A stretch of DNA of 64,000 bases, from the NCBI RefSeq assembly GCF_014257025.1, contig NZ_JACMSF010000026.1, positions 1-64,000 of the forward strand, in the 5' to 3' direction. The notes below the pieces were generated by a model. It was not told the origin of the DNA and did not search any database. It worked only from the letters and a program-made list of their open reading frames with translations. The stretch is from Streptomyces cupreus. GTDB lineage: Bacteria > Actinomycetota > Actinomycetes > Streptomycetales > Streptomycetaceae. Shown here piece by piece: positions 17,559 through 26,215 of the stretch. Every line of letters begins with the position of its first letter. Positions within the stretch are counted from its first letter, which is position 1. The translations under genes and the position numbers were made by a program.

Positions 17559-18719
17559 TCAGTTGTCGTCCTCGTCGATCAGGAACCCACGCATCGGCGA
17601 GGGAGCCTGACCCATCGGGGACGGACCCTGCGGACGGACCGGAGCCATCGGCTGGGTCATCGCCGGGGACATCTGCTGCTGACCGCCGTAGGAGGGGCCG
17701 GCCGGAGCCGGACCGCTGCCCATGCCCTGGTTGCCGCCGTACGACGGGGCGCTCGCACCGGCCGGGGCCATCGACGGCGCCGGGGACGGCGGCAGCGAGG
17801 CGGTGGCCGGAGTGCGCGGCGGGGCCAGCGAGTCGTCGGCCTGGGTCTCCAGCTGACGCAGCTGCGACTCCAGGTAGGACTTCAGACGCGTGCGGTACTC
17901 GCGCTCGAAGCCGCGCAGGTCCTCGACCTTGCGCTCCAGCGTGGCGCGAGCGGACTCCAGGGAGCCCATCGCGACGCGGTGCTTCTCCTGCGCGTCCCGC
18001 TCAAGGGCGTCGGCCTTGGCACGAGCGTCACGCTCAAGCCCCTCGGCACGCGAACGCGCCTCGCCGACGATCTTGTTGGCCTCGGAACGGGCCTCGGCGA
18101 TCGCCTGGTCGGCGGTCTGCTGGGCCAGCGAGAGGACACGGGCGGCGCTGTCGCCACCGGGGCCCTGACCGGGGCCGCCCATCGGGCCGCCCATGGGGCC
18201 GCCCATCGGACCGCCCATCTGCTGCTGCATCGGTGGCTGGCCCATCGGACCGGGACCCTGGCCCATCGGACCGGGGCCCTGCGGGCCACCCTGACCGCCG
18301 GGACCGGCGGGCAGCTGCGGTGCGCCGCTGGGCAGCTGGGGCGGGCCACCCATGGGGCCACCCATCTGCTGCTGCGGCGGGCCCGATATGCCGGCGGGCA
18401 CCGGAGCGCCCGGACCTCGCATACCCTGCTGCGGCATACCACCCTGCTGCGGGATGCCACCCTGCTGCGGCATGCCACCCTGCTGCTGGTCCTGCGGACC
18501 GGGGCCCTCCGGAGGCTTGCGCATGTTCTGCTGGTTCTGGGCAGCAGCGCGCGTGGCCGCGGCCAGTTTGGCGCGCAGGTCCTCGTTCTCGCGGAGCAGG
18601 CGCGTCAGTTCGGCTTCGACCTCATCGAGGAAGGCATCGACCTCGTCCTCGTCATAGCCTTCTCGGAGGCGGACGGTCGTGAACTGCTTGTTCCGCACGT
18701 CCTCGGGGGTCAACGGCAT
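17559..18719 (-). CDS. divIVA: DivIVA polar growth scaffold
   Basis: A coiled-coil protein that marks the hyphal tip and new branch sites; it is essential in Streptomyces. The 386 residues begin with the conserved membrane-binding N-terminus (MPLTPEDVRNKQFTTVRLR) and a first coiled coil (residues 25-55). A long Pro/Gln/Gly/Met-rich linker with QQGGMPQQGG and PMGGPMGG repeats follows (about 65-185). The second coiled coil runs from about 190 to 290 (ALERDAQEKHRVAMG), and a disordered tail ends in RGFLIDEDDN. Family members outside actinobacteria lack the long linker. It is the last gene of the division cluster, 53 bp after ylmG. Confidence 0.96.
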   Translation of the reverse strand: MPLTPEDVRNKQFTTVRLREGYDEDEVDAFLDEVEAELTRLLRENEDLRAKLAAATRAAAQNQQNMRKPPEGPGPQDQQQGGMPQQGGIPQQGGMPQQGMRGPGAPVPAGISGPPQQQMGGPMGGPPQLPSGAPQLPAGPGGQGGPQGPGPMGQGPGPMGQPPMQQQMGGPMGGPMGGPMGGPGQGPGGDSAARVLSLAQQTADQAIAEARSEANKIVGEARSRAEGLERDARAKADALERDAQEKHRVAMGSLESARATLERKVEDLRGFEREYRTRLKSYLESQLRQLETQADDSLAPPRTPATASLPPSPAPSMAPAGASAPSYGGNQGMGSGPAPAGPSYGGQQQMSPAMTQPMAPVRPQGPSPMGQAPSPMRGFLIDEDDN

Positions 18720-18772
18720 CTCTTCACCTCAACGTAGTCGTCGGCATTCGGCAAGACGGTAGTTCACATCGC

Positions 18773-19057
18773 TCACAGCCGGCTCACGATCGAGATCAGG
18801 ATGTAGACGATGATCATCAGTACGAAGAAGGACAGGTCGAGCGCCACGCCCCCGAGACGCAGCGGCGGAATGAACCGCCGCAGAAGCTTGAGCGGTGGAT
18901 CAGTGACAGTGTAGGTGGCCTCCAGAACGACCACCATCGCCTTGCCGGGTTGCCACGAGCGGGCGAACTGGAAGACATAGTCCATGACCAACCGGAAGAT
19001 CAGCACGATGAGGAAGCACATCAGCGCGATATAGACGACATCCAGGACCACGCTCAT
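18773..19057 (-). CDS. ylmG: YggT/YlmG family membrane protein (SepG-like)
   Basis: A 94-residue protein with two membrane segments (residues 3-25 and 73-92) and the YggT-family middle TDPPLKLLRRFIPPLRLGG. The S. coelicolor protein at this locus (SepG) is reported to help position SsgB and FtsZ during sporulation septation and to affect nucleoid compaction. It lies between sepF and divIVA on the same strand, 89 bp after sepF. The ATG at 19057 follows GGGAAG. Confidence 0.92.
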   Translation of the reverse strand: MSVVLDVVYIALMCFLIVLIFRLVMDYVFQFARSWQPGKAMVVVLEATYTVTDPPLKLLRRFIPPLRLGGVALDLSFFVLMIIVYILISIVSRL

Positions 19058-19146
19058 GACCCTTGCTTCCCTCTCCCCATGTTCCGTGCTGCTGCGGTAC
19101 TGCGTTGTGTTGCTCTGTTCTGTACTGCTGTTTCCGGTTGTGCGTC

Positions 19147-19788
19147 TCAGCTCTGGTTGAAGAACCCGCCCTCTGCGATGCGGGCCTTGTCCTCCGCCGT
19201 GACATCGACGTTAGCAGGCGACAACAGGAACACCTTCTGCGTCACCCGCTCGATGCTGCCGTGAAGACCAAACACCAAACCCGCCGCAAAGTCGACAAGT
19301 CGCTTGGCATCTGTGTCATCCATCTCAGTCAAGTTCATGATCACCGGAGTGCCCTCACGGAAGTGTTCCCCGATGGTACGGGCCTCGTTGTAGGTCCGCG
19401 GGTGAAGCGTGGTGATCCGGTACGGCTCTCGTTCCGACACGACCTTGGGCATGATCACCGGCGCGTTCTTCTCCAGGCTTTGACGTTCTTGTGTGATGGA
19501 TGCCACGGGCGCGATTCGCGCCGGGCGCCCGGATTCCGCGCCCAGCGAAGCGGCGTGGGGCACCGGGTCGCGCGGCACCGATGGCTGCACCACTCGTACC
19601 GATTCGTCCCTTTGGGACTGATGTGAACCGTGCGACTGGTGCGACGGCTCATGCCGTCGGTGGTCCCGCTCGGGCTCGGGATCGAGTTCGGGTTCGAAGT
19701 CGTCGTCGGGGTCGAAACCGCGGCCGTCGTACCCATCGTCCTCCACGAGGCCGAGGTAGACCGCCATCTTGCGCATCGCGCCGGCCAT
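19147..19788 (-). CDS. sepF: Cell division protein SepF
   Basis: SepF anchors FtsZ filaments to the membrane. In this 213-residue version, MAGAMRKMAVYLGLVED at the N-terminus is the amphipathic membrane helix and the next 85 residues are acidic/His/Ser-rich linker. The globular SepF core (residues 115-205) contains YNEARTIGEHFREGTPVIMN and FAAGLVFGLHGSIERV. The ATG at 19788 is preceded by GGAGGA; the reading frame continues 20 codons upstream without a better start. It lies between yggS and ylmG in the division cluster. Confidence 0.96.
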   Translation of the reverse strand: MAGAMRKMAVYLGLVEDDGYDGRGFDPDDDFEPELDPEPERDHRRHEPSHQSHGSHQSQRDESVRVVQPSVPRDPVPHAASLGAESGRPARIAPVASITQERQSLEKNAPVIMPKVVSEREPYRITTLHPRTYNEARTIGEHFREGTPVIMNLTEMDDTDAKRLVDFAAGLVFGLHGSIERVTQKVFLLSPANVDVTAEDKARIAEGGFFNQS

Positions 19789-19917
19789 GCTCTGAGTCCT
19801 CCGCTCTGTGGTGGATCGGCTGACGACTGCCAAGTGCCCGCGATCCACGAGGTCGTTACGCCCGCTGTTCAGCGGTAATGACCATATTTTCTGCTGTGGT
19901 CCGACTTCCTGGCGACG

Positions 19918-20637
19918 TTACCCGAGCCTCGGGCGGACTCCGAGTACCGCAGTGCCGACGCGCACATGTGTCGCTCCGGCCGCCACGGCCTGTTCGAGGT
20001 CCGCACTCATTCCTGCCGAGACCATGTTCGCAGCCGGATGGGCTCGGCGCAGGTCGGTCGACAAATCCATCAACCGCTCGAACGCCGCCAGTTCACGTCC
20101 CGCGTACTCTCCGGTCAGAGGTGCGACCGTCATCAGCCCGTCGAGCCGCAGCCCAGGAGCCTCGGTGACAAGGTCGGCCAACTCTTCGATTCCGCCAGGT
20201 GCTACGCCACCCCGCTCCCCTCGCTCGCGCTCACCGGCGTCGAGCGCGACCTGGATGAGACAGCCCACCTCGCGCTCCACCCGTACGGCCCCCCTGGAGA
20301 GGGCCGTCACCAGCTTGGAACGATCGACGGACTGCACGACATCCGCATAACCGACCACGGATCGCACCTTGTTGGTCTGAAGCTGACCGACAAAGTGCCA
20401 AGTAAGGGGCAGATCCGAACACTCCGCCGCCTTGGGCGCCGCGTCCTGGTCCTTGTTCTCGGCGACATGGCGCACACCGAGTTCCGACAGGATCCGCACA
20501 TCGCTCGCGGGGTAGGTCTTGGTGACCACGATCAGGGTCACCTCCTCGCGCTTACGCCCGGCGGCCACGCACGCCGCGGCGATGCGCTCCTCGACTTTCG
20601 CCAGGTTTCCGGCGAGTTCGTCCTTACGTTCTGTCAT
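19918..20637 (-). CDS. yggS: YggS family pyridoxal-phosphate-binding protein
   Basis: A 239-residue alanine-racemase-fold protein that binds PLP and helps PLP homeostasis; no enzyme reaction is established. The PLP lysine is in LIVVTKTYPASDV near residue 40, with WHFVGQLQTNK near 83 and the phosphate-binding SAGMSADLEQAV near 209. In many Gram-positives it sits beside sepF, as here. It begins six bases after the pgeF stop and ends 129 bp before sepF, so it is probably in the same transcript. Confidence 0.95.
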   Translation of the reverse strand: MTERKDELAGNLAKVEERIAAACVAAGRKREEVTLIVVTKTYPASDVRILSELGVRHVAENKDQDAAPKAAECSDLPLTWHFVGQLQTNKVRSVVGYADVVQSVDRSKLVTALSRGAVRVEREVGCLIQVALDAGERERGERGGVAPGGIEELADLVTEAPGLRLDGLMTVAPLTGEYAGRELAAFERLMDLSTDLRRAHPAANMVSAGMSADLEQAVAAGATHVRVGTAVLGVRPRLG

Positions 20638-20643
20638 GCCCCA

Positions 20644-21372
20644 TCAGTCCAGCCAGACATAGCCCGCGAGCCGGCCCGTGGTCCGGTCGCGGCGGTACGA
20701 GAAGTGGTCGCCCGACTCGCGCGTGCACACCGGCGACTGCTCCCGGTCGCACACCCCGAGCCGGTCGAGCTGCGCGTGCACTCCGGCGGTCACATCCACC
20801 GCGGGCGTACCCCAGCTCGTCTCGGCGTACGCCGCCGGCTCGACCGCGGACACCTCGGCGCGCATCTCCTCGGGCACCTCGTAGCACCGGCCGCAGACGG
20901 CGGGCCCGGTGCGGGCGACGATCCGGGACGGCTCGGCACCCAGTTCCATCATCGCGCGTAGCGCGGCGGGCACGACTCCGGCGACCATGCCGGGCCGGCC
21001 CGCGTGGGCCGCGGCGACGACTCCGGCGACCGGGTCGGCGAGCAGGACGGGCGTGCAGTCGGCGGTGAGAACGGCGAGGGCCAGACCCCGCTCGGCGGTG
21101 ACGACCGCGTCGACCTTCGGCACCGGATGCTCCCCCCGGGGCCGGTCGACCACCACGACGTCGTTGCCGTGCACCTGGTTCATCCAGACGACCCGGCCCG
21201 CGTCGAGTCCGAGCGACTTGGCCGCCAGCTCGCGATTGGTTCGTACGGCGTCGGAGTCGTCGCCGACCGCCGCGCCGAGGTTGAGCTCCTCGTACGGAAC
21301 GGCGCTCACCCCGCCCCACCTGTCGGTGAAGGCGAAGTGCGCGCCGCTCACGGTGTCGCGCTGTCCTATCAC
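20644..21372 (-). CDS. pgeF: Peptidoglycan editing factor PgeF (YlmD/YfiH, laccase-domain family)
   Basis: A 242-residue protein of the YfiH/LACC1 family with the conserved zinc ligands: His in MNQVHGNDV (residue 70), Cys in LTADCTPVLLAD (about 107) and His in AAAHAGRPGM (about 125). E. coli YfiH removes wrongly inserted L-serine from peptidoglycan precursors; human LACC1 acts on purine nucleosides, so the exact substrate is open. The GTG start overlaps the ftsZ stop by four bases (GTGA), giving translational coupling with ftsZ. Confidence 0.92.
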   Translation of the reverse strand: MIGQRDTVSGAHFAFTDRWGGVSAVPYEELNLGAAVGDDSDAVRTNRELAAKSLGLDAGRVVWMNQVHGNDVVVVDRPRGEHPVPKVDAVVTAERGLALAVLTADCTPVLLADPVAGVVAAAHAGRPGMVAGVVPAALRAMMELGAEPSRIVARTGPAVCGRCYEVPEEMRAEVSAVEPAAYAETSWGTPAVDVTAGVHAQLDRLGVCDREQSPVCTRESGDHFSYRRDRTTGRLAGYVWLD

Positions 21373-22559
21373 TTCAGGAAGTCCGGCACGTCCAGCTCCT
21401 CGGCCGCGCTGTCCGAGTAGGACCGGGACGGCGGGACCGGCGGGCCGACCTGGATGTCGGCGGCCGGCTCGGGAGCGGGCGCCGGCTCCTCCTTCGGCGT
21501 GACGCTGCCGAGCGAGCCGAAGGACGGACGGCCCTCGGTCTGCCGTACCGGAGTGGGCTCCTCGCGCTTGGCCGAGGACGAGCCGAGGATGTTGTCCCGC
21601 TTCGACGGCGGCTGACCCCCGTCGAAGCCGGCCGCGATCACGGTGACCCGGACCTCGTCGCCGAGGGCGTCGTCGATCACCGCGCCGAAGATGATGTTGG
21701 CCTCGGGGTGGGCGGCCTCGCTCACCAGCTGGGCGGCCTCGTTGATCTCGAACAGGCCGAGGTCCGAGCCGCCGGAGATGGAGAGCAGCACACCGCGGGC
21801 GCCGTCGATGGACGCCTCCAGCAGCGGCGAGGAGATCGCCATCTCGGCCGCGGCCACCGCGCGGTCGTCGCCGCGGGCCGAGCCGATGCCCATGAGGGCC
21901 GAACCGGCCTCCGACATGACCGACTTGACGTCGGCGAAGTCGAGGTTGATCAGACCGGGCGTGGTGATGAGGTCGGTGATGCCCTGGACACCGGAGAGCA
22001 GGACCTGGTCGGCCGACTTGAAGGCATCGAGCACCGAGACCTGGCGGTCCGAGATGGACAGCAGCCGGTCGTTCGGGATGACGATGAGGGTGTCGACCTC
22101 TTCGCGGAGCTCGGCGATGCCGTCCTCGGCCTGGTTGGCGCGGCGCCGTCCCTCGAAGGTGAACGGGCGCGTGACCACGCCGATGGTGAGAGCGCCGAGC
22201 GAGCGTGCGATGTTGGCCACGACGGGCGCGCCGCCGGTGCCGGTGCCGCCGCCTTCACCGGCTGTCACGAAGACCATGTCGGCCCCCTTGAGGACCTCCT
22301 CGATCTCCTCGCGGTGGTCCTCGGCGGCCTTGCGGCCGACGGCCGGGTTGGCTCCGGCGCCGAGTCCGCGGGTGAGTTCACGGCCGACGTCGAGCTTGAC
22401 GTCGGCGTCGCTCATCAACAGCGCCTGTGCGTCAGTGTTGATGGCGATGAACTCGACGCCCTTGAGACCGACCTCGATCATCCGGTTGATGGCATTGACA
22501 CCACCGCCGCCGACACCGATGACTTTGATGACTGCGAGGTAGTTCTGCGGTGCTGCCAC
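21369..22559 (-). CDS. ftsZ: Cell division protein FtsZ
   Basis: The tubulin-like GTPase that forms the Z-ring. In the 396 residues the GTP-binding signature GEGGGTGTGGAP is near residue 103, and the catalytic T7 loop ANLDFADV-type stretch (INLDFADVKSV) near 204. After the core, a disordered linker rich in Pro/Glu leads to the C-terminal peptide ELDVPDFLK, which binds SepF. The GTG start at 22559 has CGAGAGG upstream. A 279-bp region separates it from ftsQ and carries its own promoter, so ftsZ can be transcribed apart from the dcw operon, as known in Streptomyces sporulation. Confidence 0.98.
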   Translation of the reverse strand: MAAPQNYLAVIKVIGVGGGGVNAINRMIEVGLKGVEFIAINTDAQALLMSDADVKLDVGRELTRGLGAGANPAVGRKAAEDHREEIEEVLKGADMVFVTAGEGGGTGTGGAPVVANIARSLGALTIGVVTRPFTFEGRRRANQAEDGIAELREEVDTLIVIPNDRLLSISDRQVSVLDAFKSADQVLLSGVQGITDLITTPGLINLDFADVKSVMSEAGSALMGIGSARGDDRAVAAAEMAISSPLLEASIDGARGVLLSISGGSDLGLFEINEAAQLVSEAAHPEANIIFGAVIDDALGDEVRVTVIAAGFDGGQPPSKRDNILGSSSAKREEPTPVRQTEGRPSFGSLGSVTPKEEPAPAPEPAADIQVGPPVPPSRSYSDSAAEELDVPDFLK

Positions 22560-22838
22560 GTCGAAGGCCTCTCGCCTCGAGTTACGTGTCGCCGCCTCGC
22601 GGTTGGCCCGCGATCCGACGACTGATGCCGAATGGGACGGTCCGTTTCGCCGACCCGAACCCTAACCCTGAAGTTTAGGGTTACCAGTATGTCCGTTCCT
22701 TGGAATCTTCTGAACAGGACACTAAGTCGACAAGTGGCGCCCGTTCAACGAACACGCCGAACCTCCCGTTTTTCTTTTCACCCTATGTGATCAGCCATAG
22801 CAGTGCCCAACCAGGGTGCTGACCTGCGCGGATGTGCG
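22560..22838 (-). promoter_or_regulatory. ftsZ promoter region
   Basis: On the minus strand, -35 TTCAGA (22709-22714) and -10 CATACT (22686-22691) are 17 bp apart and point to ftsZ, giving a leader of about 120 nt. Just downstream of the -10 is an inverted repeat TAACCCT/AGGGTTA at 22663-22683, at or next to the predicted start. In S. coelicolor several ftsZ promoters, one sporulation-specific, lie in this interval; which one this is cannot be read from the sequence. Confidence 0.6.
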
Positions 22839-23633
22839 TCAACTCCCCGATGACGCAGGGGCGGTGGGAACGCCGACGTCGAAGTGCCGCGCGTCCGGCG
22901 AGGCTTTCATCAGAGCGAGGAGTGTGCGAGCCTTCGCCGCTCCCTTCTCGGCGCTGCCCCAGTCGACGGTCCGGCCGTCGGCCAACTCCAGTGAGATGTC
23001 GTCGTAGGAACGGACCTTGACCGTCCGGGTGTCGCGGGCGACGGCGGCCGGAACGGCACCGGCGACGCGGACCGCCTCGCGCACGAGCCGGTCCTCGCCG
23101 AAGCGACGCAGGCTCGCGGCGGAGGAACCGGACGGGGAGAGCGCCAATTCCAGCACGGGAACGCCTTTCGGGGCCTCGGAAACCGTGGCGAATCGGACAC
23201 CTTCATCGTCCACTTCGACGAAGTTTTTGCCCTTTTGCACAATCAGAACCGGGGTTCGCTCGGTCACTTTCAGCCCGATTCCATCGGGCCAGGACCGGCC
23301 CACGTCCACCACGTCAATTCGCGGCAGTTTCCGCCTCAGTCGCGCCTCGATGGCATCGGTGTCGACGGAAACCAACGGCGATCCGACCGGAACGTCGGCG
23401 GCCTCGCGCACCTGCTCGGGCGTCAGCACCCGGGTCCCCGACACGGTCACGCGCTCGACGCGCACCCAGCTCGACCCGTACAACACCCAGACGCCGCCCG
23501 CCCCGAGAAGCACGAGCGCGACGGCGAGGATGATGATCGTACGAAGCCGTGGTGGCCGCACCCGCCGGGCAGGGGGCGGACCGGACGACTGCTGCTGACG
23601 TTCACCGCGCTCGGCGGTCGTCGATCCGGCCAC
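22839..23633 (-). CDS. ftsQ: Cell division protein FtsQ (DivIB)
   Basis: A bitopic membrane protein that links the early and late divisome. In the 264 residues a Pro/Arg-rich cytoplasmic tail (1-32) leads to one membrane segment (33-53), then a POTRA domain (VERVTVSGTRVLTPEQVREA, residues 58-80) and the beta domain. The GTG start is at 23633. It follows murG after 25 bp and precedes ftsZ, the usual order. Confidence 0.95.
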   Translation of the reverse strand: MAGSTTAERGERQQQSSGPPPARRVRPPRLRTIIILAVALVLLGAGGVWVLYGSSWVRVERVTVSGTRVLTPEQVREAADVPVGSPLVSVDTDAIEARLRRKLPRIDVVDVGRSWPDGIGLKVTERTPVLIVQKGKNFVEVDDEGVRFATVSEAPKGVPVLELALSPSGSSAASLRRFGEDRLVREAVRVAGAVPAAVARDTRTVKVRSYDDISLELADGRTVDWGSAEKGAAKARTLLALMKASPDARHFDVGVPTAPASSGS

Positions 23634-23658
23634 GCTGCCTGCCCTCCGTCATACGGTC

Positions 23659-24750
23659 CTAGCGTCGGTGCGAGGCGATCGCCTCGTACACCATGCCGAC
23701 GAGCAGGTCGTCGGCGTCCCGGCGGCCGAACTCGCTTGCGGCGCGGGACATCTCGTACAGCCGGTGCGGGTCGGCGAGCACGGGCAGGACGTTCTGCTGC
23801 ACCCACTCGGGGGTGAGTTCCGCGTCGTCGACCAGCAGTCCGCCGCCGGCCTTGACCACCGGCTGGGCGTTCAGCCGCTGTTCGCCGTTGCCGATGGGCA
23901 GCGGGACATAGGCGGCCGGGAGTCCGACGGCGGAGAGTTCGGCGACGGTCATCGCGCCCGCGCGGCAGAGCATCATGTCGGCAGCGGCGTACGCGAGATC
24001 CATCCGGTCCAGGTAACCTACCGGGATGTACGGGGGCATTCCCGGCATCTGGTGCACCTGCGGCAGTTCGTTCTTCGGGCCGACCGCGTGCAGGATCTGG
24101 ATCCCGGCCTGCTGGAGCCAGGGCGCGACCTGCTGGACGACCTCGTTCAGCCGCCGGGCGCCCTGCGAGCCGCCGGAGACGAGCAGGGTCGGCAGGTTCG
24201 GGTCGAGCCCGAACAGCGCGCGGGCCTCGGGGCGTACGGCGGCCCGGTCCAGGGTGGCGATGGAGCGGCGCAGCGGAATGCCGATGTAGCGGGCGTCGCG
24301 CAGCTTGCTGTCCGGGGTGGAGACGGCGACCCGGGCGGCGTACCGCGAACCGATCTTGTTGGCGAGACCCGGGCGGGCGTTGGCCTCGTGGATCACGATC
24401 GGCACACCGAGGCGCTTGGCGGCGAGGTAGCCGGGCAGGGCGACGTAGCCGCCGAAGCCGACGACCGCGTCCGCCTTGGTGCGCTCCAGGATCTGCTCGG
24501 CGGCCTTGATCGTGCCGCGCAGCCGGCCCGGGACGGTGATCAGCTCGGGGGTCGGCTTGCGCGGCAGCGGTACGGCCGGGATCAGCGCCAGCTCGTAACC
24601 GCGCTGTGGAACGAGCTTGGTCTCAAGACCCCGCTCCGTGCCCAGGGCCGTGATCCCCACGGTCGGGTCCTGCCTGCGCAGGGCGTCCGCGAGGGCGAGC
24701 GCGGGCTCGATGTGGCCCGCGGTTCCTCCGCCGGCGAGTACGACATGCAC
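23659..24750 (-). CDS. murG: UDP-GlcNAc:undecaprenyl-PP-MurNAc-pentapeptide transferase MurG
   Basis: A peripheral membrane glycosyltransferase that adds GlcNAc to lipid I to make lipid II. The 363 residues start with the lipid-I-binding glycine loop LAGGGTAGHIEPALALA, have a second loop VSGGSQGARRLNEVV near 185, and end with the UDP-GlcNAc site GAMTVAELSAVGLPAAYVPLP near 268. The start is GTG at 24750, six bases after the ftsW stop, so the two are coupled. Confidence 0.97.
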   Translation of the reverse strand: MHVVLAGGGTAGHIEPALALADALRRQDPTVGITALGTERGLETKLVPQRGYELALIPAVPLPRKPTPELITVPGRLRGTIKAAEQILERTKADAVVGFGGYVALPGYLAAKRLGVPIVIHEANARPGLANKIGSRYAARVAVSTPDSKLRDARYIGIPLRRSIATLDRAAVRPEARALFGLDPNLPTLLVSGGSQGARRLNEVVQQVAPWLQQAGIQILHAVGPKNELPQVHQMPGMPPYIPVGYLDRMDLAYAAADMMLCRAGAMTVAELSAVGLPAAYVPLPIGNGEQRLNAQPVVKAGGGLLVDDAELTPEWVQQNVLPVLADPHRLYEMSRAASEFGRRDADDLLVGMVYEAIASHRR

Positions 24751-24756
24751 CGAAAT

Positions 24757-26118
24757 TCACCGCTCTCCGGACGTACGCGCCGCCGAGGCGCGCCGTCGCA
24801 TCGTGTTCCATCTCCGAGGCTCCCTGGTCGCAGCAGAGCCCCCGGCACCCCGCTTTCTACCAAAGCGGGGTTGCCGCATCGATAGCGCCGCCCGCGCAGC
24901 GGGCTCGTCGCGTGCGAAGGCGATCAGCAGCCCGATGGCGAACATGGTCGGCAGCAGGGCGGACCCTCCGTAGGAGAACAGCGGGAGGGGGACACCGGCG
25001 ATCGGCAGCAGACCGAGCACCGCACCGATGTTGATCACCGCCTGAGCGGTGATCCAGGTGGTCACGCCTCCCGCGGCATACCTCACGAAGGGGTCCTCCG
25101 TGCGTCCGGCCACGCGGATACCCGCATAGCCTAGAGCCGCGAAGAGGGCGAGCACCGACAGCGTCCCCGCCAGGCCCAGTTCCTCACCGGTGACGGCGAA
25201 GATGAAGTCGGTGTGGGCTTCGGGGAGTTGCCCCCATTTCTCCATGCTCGCCCCCAGTCCGGATCCGAAGATTCCGCCGGACGCGAGGGCGTAGATCCCG
25301 TGCACCGCCTGCCAGCAGCTGTCCCCCGGGCCCGGGTCGGTGGCGCCGATGCACTGGAGGCGGGCCATCCGGTTCGGGCTGGCCTTGATCAGGATCAGGC
25401 CGATCAGACCGGCGATCGACAGCACCCCCACGAACAGCCGGGTCGGGGCTCCCGCCAGCCACAGCAGGCCGAACAGGATCGCCGTCAGGATGATCGCCGT
25501 ACCCATGTCGCCGCCGAGCATGATCAGCCCGAGCAGCATGAAGGCGACCGGGACCAGCGGCACCAGCATGTGCTTCCACTGGGTCAGCAGCTTCTTGTCC
25601 TGCTTGCGGGCCAGCAGGTCGGCGCCCCACAGCACCAGCGCCAGCTTGCCGAACTCGCTGGGCTGGAGCAGGAAGGGGCCGCCGACGGAGATCCAGTTCT
25701 GGTTGCCGTTGACCGAGACTCCTATCCCCGGCACCTGGACCAGCGCCATCAGGAAGACGGCGCCCGCGATGATCGGGTAGGCCAGCGCCCGGTGCAGTTT
25801 GACCGGCATCCGGGAGGCGGCGAACAGCAGTCCGGCGCCGATGAGCGCGGCCACCAGCTGTTTGCGGAAGAAGTACGAGCCGGGCAGCGACATCTGCAGC
25901 GCCTTGATCTGGGAGGCCGAGTAGACCATCACCAGACCCAGCACGGTGATCAGCAGACTGCCGCCGAGGATCAGGTAGTACGCGGTCAGCGGCCGGTCCC
26001 AGGCCTTCTTCGCGCGCGTGTAGAGCCGAAGGAGGGGGTTCTCGCGCGGAGGCCGGGGGGTGGCGGGACGGCGGACGGCTCGCTGGGCCGGGGGGCGGCC
26101 CGTACGGCTACTGGACAT
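24757..26118 (-). CDS. ftsW: Septal peptidoglycan polymerase FtsW (SEDS family)
   Basis: A multi-pass SEDS glycosyltransferase that polymerises lipid II at the septum together with FtsI. The 453 residues have about ten membrane segments, the SEDS motifs SASMEKWGQLPEAHTDFIFA-type loop near residue 285 and FSYGGSALLPTM near 390. The GTG-free start chosen is the ATG at 26118, with GAGGAG six bases upstream; an in-frame start 24 bases earlier lacks one. The N-terminal 45 residues and C-terminal 50 are Arg-rich and cytoplasmic. It lies 97 bp after murD. Confidence 0.96.
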   Translation of the reverse strand: MSSSRTGRPPAQRAVRRPATPRPPRENPLLRLYTRAKKAWDRPLTAYYLILGGSLLITVLGLVMVYSASQIKALQMSLPGSYFFRKQLVAALIGAGLLFAASRMPVKLHRALAYPIIAGAVFLMALVQVPGIGVSVNGNQNWISVGGPFLLQPSEFGKLALVLWGADLLARKQDKKLLTQWKHMLVPLVPVAFMLLGLIMLGGDMGTAIILTAILFGLLWLAGAPTRLFVGVLSIAGLIGLILIKASPNRMARLQCIGATDPGPGDSCWQAVHGIYALASGGIFGSGLGASMEKWGQLPEAHTDFIFAVTGEELGLAGTLSVLALFAALGYAGIRVAGRTEDPFVRYAAGGVTTWITAQAVINIGAVLGLLPIAGVPLPLFSYGGSALLPTMFAIGLLIAFARDEPAARAALSMRQPRFGRKRGAGGSAATREPRRWNTMRRRASAARTSGER

Positions 26119-26215
26119 CACCGGCTCCTCGCACGCACCCACCGAACCCGAGCCACATCCGAGTCACCCGTCCCTCCAAGGGTCCCGAAGCACCCTAGGT
26201 GGCCGAGACCCGCCG

